A model generated the notes under the pieces. The model saw nothing but the letters and a program-made list of their open reading frames with translations. It was not told the DNA's origin and made no database searches. DNA of 10,604 nt from DASRHY01 sp046765875. Lineage in GTDB: Bacteria; Actinomycetota; Actinomycetes; Propionibacteriales; Kribbellaceae. Shown one piece after another: positions 6,483 to 10,604 of the stretch. The stretch spans positions 1 to 10,604 of the forward strand of contig JBKPSJ010000325.1 in NCBI GenBank assembly GCA_046765875.1, in the 5' to 3' direction. Position 1 is the stretch's first letter, and every line of letters starts with the position of its first letter. The position numbers were made by a program, and so were the translations under genes.

Positions 6483-7315
6483 TGACCGCAGTGGATCCTG
6501 CAGTGAACAAGGACGACGAGGCCCTCCCCCCGCCGGGGATGCCGCTGGTGCACGCGGTCAACGTGACCAAGTCGTTCCACCACAATGAGGTGCTCAAGGG
6601 CATCGACATGGACGTCGATCGCGGCCAGGTGGTCTGCCTGCTCGGCCCGTCCGGCTCGGGCAAGACCACCTTCCTGCGCTGCATCAACCAGCTCGAGACG
6701 ATCGACGGCGGCCGGATCTGGGTGGACGGCGATCTGATGGGGTACGCCGAGCGCAACGGCAAGCTCTATCGGTTGAAGGACAAGCAGATCGCGGCTCAGC
6801 GGCGCGAGATCGGCATGGTCTTCCAGCGGTTCAACCTGTTCCCGCACAAAACCGCGCTGGAGAACGTCTGTGAGGCGCCGGTGCAGGTCTCCGGCCGCAG
6901 CCGCAAGACCGTCCGCGACGAGGCGCTGAAACTGCTGGAACGGGTCGGTCTTGCGGACCGGTGCAACATGTATCCGGCCCAGTTGTCCGGCGGTCAGCAG
7001 CAGCGGGTCGCGATCGCCCGGGCGCTGGCGATGCACCCGAAGCTGATGCTGTTCGACGAACCGACCTCGGCGCTGGACCCGGAGCTGGTCGGTGAGGTGC
7101 TGGCGGTGATGAAGGAGCTGGCCGGCGAGGGTATGACGATGATCGTGGTCACCCACGAGATGTCGTTCGCCCGGGAGGCGGCCGACACCGTCGTGTTCAT
7201 GGACGGCGGCGTCGTCGTCGAGGCCGGGCCGCCCCGGGACGTCATCGACAACCCGCAGCACAACCGGACCAAGACCTTCCTGCGCAGGTTGCGCTCCGAG
7301 CACGACCACCCCTGA
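6482..7315 (+). CDS. Polar amino acid ABC transporter ATP-binding protein (GlnQ type)
   Basis: A 277-residue ATPase that powers the importer from the cytoplasmic side. All nucleotide-binding motifs are present: Walker A GPSGSGKTT (55-63), Q-loop VFQRFNLFPH (113-122), signature LSGGQQQR (168-175), Walker B LMLFDEP (188-194), D-loop SALD (196-199) and switch His225 in VTHEM. Compared with typical GlnQ proteins it has about 20 extra N-terminal residues and a roughly 15-residue insert, ERNGKLYRLKDKQ (90-102), before the Q-loop; such inserts occur in actinobacterial members. The ATG at 6482 overlaps the permease stop, with GGAGGT at 6471-6476 giving good spacing. Last gene of the operon; it converges on sodX with 11 bases between stops. 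Confidence 0.95.
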   Translation: MTAVDPAVNKDDEALPPPGMPLVHAVNVTKSFHHNEVLKGIDMDVDRGQVVCLLGPSGSGKTTFLRCINQLETIDGGRIWVDGDLMGYAERNGKLYRLKDKQIAAQRREIGMVFQRFNLFPHKTALENVCEAPVQVSGRSRKTVRDEALKLLERVGLADRCNMYPAQLSGGQQQRVAIARALAMHPKLMLFDEPTSALDPELVGEVLAVMKELAGEGMTMIVVTHEMSFAREAADTVVFMDGGVVVEAGPPRDVIDNPQHNRTKTFLRRLRSEHDHP

Positions 7316-7329
7316 GCAGCCTTTGCTCA
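7313..7329. repeat. Inverted repeat covering both convergent stop codons
   Basis: TGAGCA and TGCTCA are separated by GCCTT. The left arm contains the ATPase stop and the right arm, on the other strand, the sodX stop. It is the only dyad in the gap and could act as a weak two-way transcription end, but neither strand shows a proper T-run, so the role is doubtful. Confidence 0.3.
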
Positions 7330-7641
7330 ACCCAACGGTCTGAGTCGGCCAGGCCGGGGCCACAACCTGCACAGCACGACGGCGACCAGGTCGGACTCGG
7401 CCACCGCACCGAGCGACCACGAGTCGACGCCCTCGCGCTGGTTGTCCCGTTCGACCCACCAGCCGCCGTCGGGTTCGCGCCGTAGCAGCCGCTTCACCGC
7501 CAGTGGCCGGCCCGGGAACCGCACCAGCACAAGTGATCCCGGGCGCGGCCGTCCGTCGTACCGGACCAGCACACGATCGCCAGGACGGAGCGTCGGGAGC
7601 ATTGAGCGGCCGTGTACCCGCGCCATCCCGATCCTGCTCAC
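7327..7641 (-). CDS. sodX: Nickel-type superoxide dismutase maturation protease (S26 peptidase-like)
   Basis: A 104-residue small relative of type I signal peptidases that removes the Ni-SOD propeptide so the new N-terminal His can bind nickel. The nucleophile is Ser13 in GRSMLPTL (11-18) and the general base Lys50 in LAVKRLL (47-53), the Ser/Lys dyad of the S26 family. ERDNQREGVDSWSLG (64-78) matches the conserved C-terminal GDN-x-SxDSR-x-G box, though with VDSW in place of SDSR. There is no membrane anchor, as expected for a cytoplasmic partner. I chose the GTG at 7641 because GGAGG sits five bases upstream; the ATG at 7626 would be too far from it. It diverges from sodN, and this pairing supports the specific name. 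The catalytic assignment follows the family and is not tested. Confidence 0.87.
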   Translation of the reverse strand: MSRIGMARVHGRSMLPTLRPGDRVLVRYDGRPRPGSLVLVRFPGRPLAVKRLLRREPDGGWWVERDNQREGVDSWSLGAVAESDLVAVVLCRLWPRPGRLRPLG

Positions 7642-7652
7642 ACGCCCCTCCG

Positions 7653-7699
7653 AGTGTCCTCACCAGGCGCGGAGTAGTGTCCCGCAGTAGGCGCTCCGT
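7653..7699 (+). repeat. Imperfect 23-24 bp tandem repeat in the sodX/sodN divergent promoter
   Basis: AGTGTCC starts at 7653 and 7676, and AGGCGC starts at 7665 and 7689, in the same order and at nearly the same period. The second unit ends 28 bases before the sodN start. Repeats spaced by about two helical turns in a divergent control region fit a regulator binding twice on one face. No known Nur-box sequence is recognisable. Confidence 0.45.
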
Positions 7700-7727
7700 T
7701 GGCGAACCGGACCGAAAGGACCCTTGC

Positions 7728-8129
7728 ATGTTCTCGCGTTTCTTCGCACGCACAGTCGACGTCTCCGCGCACTGCGATCTTCCCTGCGGCGTCTACGACC
7801 CGGCCCAGGCCAGGATCGAAGCGCAGTCGGTGAAGGCGATCGCGGAGAAGATGGCCGACAACGACGACCCGCAGTTCCAGACCCGGGCGATCCTGATCAA
7901 GGAGCAGCGCTCCGAGCTGGTCAAGCACCACCTGTGGGTACTGTGGACCGACTACTTCAAGCCGCCGCACTTCGAGAAGTACCCGCAGCTGCACACGCTG
8001 TTCAACGAGGCGACCAAGCTCGCCGGCGCGTCCGGGACGAAGGGCAAGTCCGACGTCAAGACCGCCGATGAACTGCTGGCCAAGATCGACGAGATCGCCG
8101 AGATCTTCGCGGAGACCAAGAAGGCCTGA
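7728..8129 (+). CDS. sodN: Nickel superoxide dismutase precursor
   Basis: A 133-residue precursor of the Ni-containing enzyme that converts superoxide to oxygen and peroxide; the active enzyme is a hexamer of four-helix bundles. The diagnostic nickel hook is HCDLPCGVYDP (15-25). After removal of the 14-residue propeptide ending DVSA, His15 becomes residue 1, and Cys16 and Cys20 become the nickel thiolates 2 and 6. The mature chain is 119 residues, close to the usual size of about 117. The ATG at 7728 has AAAGGA seven bases upstream; the open frame reaches further left, but that part is not conserved-looking. It faces away from its own protease, and an intrinsic terminator follows. In Streptomyces, sodN expression responds to nickel; whether this holds here is not visible. 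Very sure. Confidence 0.98.
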   Translation: MFSRFFARTVDVSAHCDLPCGVYDPAQARIEAQSVKAIAEKMADNDDPQFQTRAILIKEQRSELVKHHLWVLWTDYFKPPHFEKYPQLHTLFNEATKLAGASGTKGKSDVKTADELLAKIDEIAEIFAETKKA

Positions 8130-8143
8130 ACCCGGCCGCCGAG

Positions 8144-8175
8144 GCTGCCCCCGCGCCCACGTGGGGGCAGCTTTT
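8144..8175 (+). terminator. Intrinsic terminator after sodN
   Basis: GCTGCCCCC (8144-8152) pairs perfectly with GGGGGCAGC (8163-8171) around a 10-base loop and is followed directly by TTTTC. It begins 14 bases after the sodN stop. An alternative inner fold CCCAC/GTGGG also exists. It separates sodN from the sigma-factor operon. Confidence 0.85.
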
Positions 8176-8248
8176 CATTAGTCTGCCGCCCAAGGGGCAG
8201 AATGTCTGGCGGTGGCCGGTTCAGCAGCCGGCGAGGGAGGACCGACGA

Positions 8249-8641
8249 GTGGGCATCAACGCACATCCGGCCGAGGTACGCCTCACCATCCCCGCCGACG
8301 GCGCCTACGTCGCCGTGCCCCGGGCGGTCGTCGGCAACCTCGCCGCCCGCAACGACTTCACCGTCGACGCCATCGACGACCTGCGGATCGCGGTCGACGA
8401 GGCCTGCGCCCTGCTGCTCCCACATGCCACTGACGGCAAGGTGGAGTGCGTCTTCATCGTTGATCGGCCGACCATGACCGTGTCGGTGTCGGCAGTGGTA
8501 CCGGCCGACTGGTCGCCCGACACCGGTGGTTTCGGCTGGATGGTGCTGTCCGCCCTGGTCGACTCCGCAGAAGTCGAGAACCTCGACGGCCACGTCAAGA
8601 TCGCGCTGTCCGCGTCGGCCCTCACGGCGGAGAACGCGTGA
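8249..8641 (+). CDS. RsbW-like anti-sigma/ATPase-fold protein, N-box asparagine missing
   Basis: A 130-residue protein placed like the anti-sigma factor of SigF/SigB operons, which holds the sigma factor inactive in the cytoplasm. The segment DDLRIAVDEACALLLPHA (43-60) matches the N-box helix of the GHKL ATPase fold, with Glu51 in the catalytic-base position. The Asn expected four residues later, which holds Mg2+ in SpoIIAB and RsbW, is Leu55. The G1-like region DTGGFGWMVLSALVD (91-105) is only loosely similar to the usual GRGL. ATP binding or kinase activity may therefore be weak or lost. The GTG at 8249 is supported by GGGAGG at 8235-8240. The stop overlaps the sigma start (GTGA), giving translational coupling. 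The family call is good; the anti-sigma role comes mainly from context. Confidence 0.82.
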   Translation: MGINAHPAEVRLTIPADGAYVAVPRAVVGNLAARNDFTVDAIDDLRIAVDEACALLLPHATDGKVECVFIVDRPTMTVSVSAVVPADWSPDTGGFGWMVLSALVDSAEVENLDGHVKIALSASALTAENA

Positions 8642-9450
8642 CCGAACCACAGCCGGAAGCCGCTGTCGGCGACCCGGCTGGTCTCGACGAGCCTGTAGAC
8701 CTTCGGGTCCGCACGGCCGAGTTGTTCGGTGTCCTCGCCGGCACCAAACCGGGCGAGCCCGAATACCTCATGGCCCGTGACGGGCTGGTGGCCCTGCACA
8801 TGCCGCTTGTCGAGCATCTGGCCCGCCGGTTCCGCAACCGCGGCGAGCCGTACGACGACCTGGTCCAAGTGGCAACGATCGGGTTGATCAAGGCTGTGGA
8901 CCGGTTCGACGCCGACCGCGGAGTGGAGTTCTCGACATACGCGACTCCGACGATCCTCGGCGAGATCAAGCGGTACTTCCGCGACAAGGGCTGGGCGATC
9001 CGGGTACCGCGGCGGCTCCAGGAGCTGCGGCTCTCGCTGACCGCTGCCACCGCGGACCTGACGCAGGAACTAGGCCGGGCCCCCACGGTCGCCGAACTGT
9101 CCGAGCGGCTCGGGCTGTCGTCCGACCTGGTGATCGAGGGCCTGGAGTCGGCGAACGCCTACAACACGTTGTCGCTCGACGCGCCTGACGCTGCAGACGC
9201 CGACTCCAGCACGGTGCTGGACGCCCTCGGCGCGGACGACGAGGCGCTGGAGAGCGTGGAGTACCGCGAGTCGCTCAAGCCGCTGCTGGCCCGGCTGGAG
9301 ACCCGGGAGAAGCGGATCCTGACGCTACGGTTCTTCCGCGGCATGACCCAGTCGCAGATCGCCGAGGAGATCGGCATCTCGCAGATGCACGTCTCCCGGC
9401 TGCTGGCCCGCACGCTGACCGAGCTCCGCGCCGGCCTGCTCAGGGACTAG
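8638..9450 (+). CDS. sigF: RNA polymerase sigma factor, SigF/SigB/SigG family
   Basis: A 270-residue group 3 sigma factor that directs RNA polymerase to stress or developmental promoters. Region 2 spans about 48-120: HMPLVEHLARRF, DDLVQVATIGLIKAVDRFD, the -10-recognising FSTYATPTILGEIKRYFRDKG and WAIRVPRR. Region 3 follows (about 125-175; LGRAPTVAELSERLGL). Region 4 (about 211-266) has KRILTLRFFRGMTQSQIAEEIG and the helix-turn-helix SQMHVSRLLART that reads the -35 element. All regions are complete. The GTG at 8638 lies inside the upstream gene's end, with GGAG five bases before it. The partner upstream is the RsbW-like protein; no anti-anti-sigma gene lies in the window. Sure of the family; naming it sigF rather than sigB is a judgement. 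Confidence 0.93.
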   Translation: MTEPQPEAAVGDPAGLDEPVDLRVRTAELFGVLAGTKPGEPEYLMARDGLVALHMPLVEHLARRFRNRGEPYDDLVQVATIGLIKAVDRFDADRGVEFSTYATPTILGEIKRYFRDKGWAIRVPRRLQELRLSLTAATADLTQELGRAPTVAELSERLGLSSDLVIEGLESANAYNTLSLDAPDAADADSSTVLDALGADDEALESVEYRESLKPLLARLETREKRILTLRFFRGMTQSQIAEEIGISQMHVSRLLARTLTELRAGLLRD

Positions 9451-9451
9451 C

Positions 9452-9880
9452 TCAGTAAGGCCGGGGCCGGTCGGTCAGCGCCTCGGTCGAGGTGCGGCGG
9501 AAGATCGCGCCCAGGGCGACCACGGCGAGTAATGCCAGCACCACGGTGATCCACGTCGTCGACCCGCCGCGGAAGCTCCAGGCGACTCCGAGCTGGATCA
9601 GCTGAGCCACCACGGCCGGGCCCCGGCTCCAGGTCGCCGCCCGGCTCAGCCCCCACCCGACCAAGCCCAGCGCCACGCCGTACACGACCAGGAACACCGA
9701 GCTGGTCACACCCATCGCCAGCCGTCCGCCGGAGGTGTTGAACGCCTCGATCAGGCCCAGGACGACGCACGCCAGACCCTCCAGAACCAGTACGCCCGCC
9801 GCGACCGTCAGCGCCCTCGGACGGGATATGGGGGTCCCGGGGTCTTCCGTAGAACGCCCGGACGAGGAATCATTCGACAC
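9452..9880 (-). CDS. Small four-helix membrane protein of unknown function
   Basis: I do not recognise a named family. The 142-residue product has a polar, Ser/Asp-rich N-terminus (1-20), four predicted membrane helices (about 23-46, 54-78, 87-103 and 108-127) and a short charged tail. Two Arg-rich turns (RAATWSRG near 80-87, FRRT near 127-130) suggest cytoplasmic sides. The start is the GTG at 9880; there is no clear ribosome binding site, but a TAGGCT hexamer seven bases upstream would suit a leaderless transcript. Its stop is one base from the sigF stop, so the two genes are convergent with no room for a terminator. Coding use matches its neighbours. Confidence 0.75.
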   Translation of the reverse strand: MSNDSSSGRSTEDPGTPISRPRALTVAAGVLVLEGLACVVLGLIEAFNTSGGRLAMGVTSSVFLVVYGVALGLVGWGLSRAATWSRGPAVVAQLIQLGVAWSFRGGSTTWITVVLALLAVVALGAIFRRTSTEALTDRPRPY

Positions 9881-10055
9881 GTTCGCCAGCCTAGGGCTCG
9901 GTCACGGGTCCTCGACCGGCGGGTGTAAGGCGTGCGTAACCTCAGCCCTGAGGGTCGGGTTACTTGCTGTACATGGGCTGCGACCGCATACTGGTTACGT
10001 ACGGAATGCGGACGCATGACCATGATCATGTCCACAATTCGACAGGCCGAAGTCT

Positions 10056-10071
10056 TGTGATCGACCTGACA
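10056..10071 (+). promoter_or_regulatory. CRP/FNR-like box 1 upstream of whiB1
   Basis: TGTGATCGACCTGACA matches the CRP consensus TGTGA-N6-TCACA at nine of ten fixed bases, and the dyad extends outward to CTTGT/ACAAG (10054-10073). Its centre is about 161 bases before the whiB1 ATG. In Mycobacterium tuberculosis whiB1 is regulated by the cAMP receptor protein Rv3676, which makes the site plausible; binding is inferred. Confidence 0.5.
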
Positions 10072-10121
10072 AGAGAGACCCCCTTGTCCAGGAGTTCATA
10101 GGTTGGGACGATGTAGGTGTT

Positions 10122-10137
10122 CGTGAAACCGTTCACA
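10122..10137 (+). promoter_or_regulatory. CRP/FNR-like box 2 upstream of whiB1
   Basis: CGTGAAACCGTTCACA matches TGTGA-N6-TCACA at nine of ten fixed bases, with perfect inner arms GTGAA/TTCAC. It lies 66 bp downstream of box 1, centre to centre, and 88 bases before the whiB1 ATG. If the promoter is just upstream, this box would sit near or past the start site and could act negatively. Role inferred. Confidence 0.5.
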
Positions 10138-10224
10138 ACGCGGGATCAGGCTGACACTGACAGCCGTTTCGGACCGGCCGACGGTCCACCGCGTCAGACG
10201 ATGAGAAGAGAGATGGGATCCGCC

Positions 10225-10476
10225 ATGGATTGGCGCCACCGGGCCGCTTGCCTCGATGAGGACCCGGAACTGTTCTTCCCCATCGGCAACACCGGCCCCG
10301 CGATCATGCAGATCGAGGAGGCGAAGCAGGTGTGCCGCCGCTGCGACGTGCGCGAACAGTGCCTCGCGTGGGCCCTCGAAGCCGGCCAGGACCATGGTGT
10401 CTGGGGCGGCCTGAGCGAGGACGAGCGACGCGCTCTCAAGCGTCGCAACGCCCGGGCCCGGATCCGCACCGCCTGA
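10225..10476 (+). CDS. whiB1: WhiB1/WblE-type Fe-S transcription factor
   Basis: An 83-residue canonical Wbl protein. It begins MDWRHRAAC, as mycobacterial WhiB1 and Streptomyces WblE do, which is why I chose the ATG at 10225 over in-frame ATGs at 10201 and 10213. Cys9, 37, 40 and 46 form the C-x27-C-x2-C-x5-C cluster-binding set. DEDPELFFPIGNTGP (11-25) and GVWGGLSEDERRALKRRN (58-75), the sigma-contact turn and basic DNA-binding tail, are intact. After the third cysteine this protein has Asp (CRRCDV) where WhiB1 has Pro. In M. tuberculosis WhiB1 is essential, has an NO-sensitive [4Fe-4S] cluster and binds the primary sigma factor. The long leader carries CRP-like boxes, and an intrinsic terminator follows. 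Very sure of the orthology. Confidence 0.96.
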   Translation: MDWRHRAACLDEDPELFFPIGNTGPAIMQIEEAKQVCRRCDVREQCLAWALEAGQDHGVWGGLSEDERRALKRRNARARIRTA

Positions 10477-10492
10477 CCGGCCCCACCCCGAC

Positions 10493-10519
10493 AGGCCCCG
10501 CGGTGGAGCGGGGCCTTTT
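10493..10519. terminator. Intrinsic terminator between whiB1 and the convergent kinase gene
   Basis: AGGCCCCGC (10493-10501) and GCGGGGCCT (10508-10516) form a perfect 9-bp stem around GGTGGA, followed by TTTT counting the last stem base. It starts 16 bases after the whiB1 stop and ends 14 bases before the kinase stop on the other strand. It clearly serves whiB1; on the kinase strand the T-run is missing, so two-way action is less certain. Confidence 0.85.
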
Positions 10520-10532
10520 CGGTTGGTTCCCG

Positions 10533-10604
10533 TTACTCCTCTTTGAGGGGTACGTCGATGACCACGGTGGTGCCGTGGCCGTCGGCGCGTGGGCCGAACT
10601 CGAG
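10533..10604 (-). CDS. C-terminal end of a probable sensor histidine kinase, truncated by the window edge
   Basis: Only the last 23 codons and the TAA are present. They read GHGTTVVIDVPLKEE at the end, the usual last strand of a histidine-kinase ATPase domain (G-x-G-T-x-V-x-I-x-V-P-L). In mycobacteria whiB1 (Rv3219) is convergent with the PdtaS kinase gene (Rv3220c), and the same arrangement here makes a PdtaS ortholog the best guess. The call rests on a short motif plus gene order and needs the sequence to the right. Confidence 0.6.
   Translation of the reverse strand, partial: LEFGPRADGHGTTVVIDVPLKEE

Larger units (their letters stand above)
9881..10224. other. 344-base gene-free leader and control region before whiB1
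   Basis: No convincing gene lies here. It holds several dyads: GTAACC (9936-9941) with GGTTAC (9958-9963), the inner hairpin CCTCAG/CTGAGG (9940-9953), CCGCAT (9984-9989) with ATGCGG (10006-10011), the 10-bp palindrome CATGATCATG (10021-10030), and GGACCG/CGGTCC (10171-10187) in the whiB1 leader. Two CRP-like boxes are annotated separately. Possible -10 hexamers for whiB1 are TAGGTT (10099-10104) and TAGGTG (10114-10119), neither with a good -35. A 14-codon ATG frame at 10016-10060 exists but lacks a clear ribosome binding site. Confidence 0.6.

Noticed and set aside
7313..7329. Strong bidirectional terminator between the ATPase and sodX
   Set aside because: The stem is only six pairs with no T-run on either strand; I list it only as an inverted repeat.
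8176..8248. SigF-type autoregulatory promoter before the RsbW-like gene
   Set aside because: No GTTT...GGGTA pattern found. CAGAAT at 8198-8203 is a weak -10 with no fitting -35, so I did not annotate a promoter.
10003..10030. GGAAT as a SigR/SigH-type -35 element
   Set aside because: No GTT at 18-19 bases downstream.
10016..10060. 14-codon leader peptide gene upstream of whiB1
   Set aside because: No clear ribosome binding site and no attenuator-like terminator after it; kept only as part of a finding.

Overview
The window looks like chromosomal DNA from a high-GC actinomycete (Actinomycetota). The evidence is two WhiB-family genes, a nickel superoxide dismutase, a SigF-type sigma factor behind an RsbW-like gene, strong G/C at third codon positions and GTG starts. 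Two gene pairs look like those of Streptomyces and Mycobacterium: sodN with sodX, and a WhiB1/WblE gene convergent with a sensor kinase. A Nocardioidaceae or Kribbella-like source is plausible, but that is inference. There are no rRNA or tRNA genes, insertion sequences, CRISPR arrays or phage genes. It reads as an ordinary core or near-core region.

Left part, 1-3125: a sodium/calcium-exchanger-like membrane protein, truncated at the left edge, runs rightward. It converges, with a 4-base overlap, on a leftward set of three genes: a zinc-less MDR-type dehydrogenase, a GNAT acetyltransferase and a small WhiB-like protein. That WhiB has an unusual cysteine spacing (C-x3-C) and an AT-hook-like tail.

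Middle, 3126-7315: a leftward short-form malic enzyme faces away from a rightward polar amino acid ABC importer (lipoprotein, permease, ATPase). The control region between them holds a 22-bp GC-rich dyad, a 12-bp tandem repeat and a 7-bp-arm hairpin touching the importer's ribosome binding site.

Right part, 7327-10604: sodX (leftward, Ni-SOD propeptide protease) and sodN (rightward) diverge from an 86-bp promoter region carrying an imperfect tandem repeat. sodN ends at a clear intrinsic terminator. Next come an RsbW-like protein and a SigF-family sigma factor, translationally coupled by a GTGA overlap, then a convergent four-helix membrane protein. A 344-nt leader precedes a WhiB1/WblE gene and contains two CRP-like boxes. 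whiB1 ends at a terminator shared with the C-terminal end of a convergent sensor kinase, cut by the right edge. Together these suggest stress and redox housekeeping: Fe-S sensing, superoxide removal, a general-stress sigma factor and nutrient uptake.

I found no obviously new multi-gene system. The most unusual points are the C-x3-C WhiB, the exchanger with a lysine in its second ion-binding repeat, the RsbW-like protein without its N-box asparagine, and the paired CRP-like boxes before whiB1.
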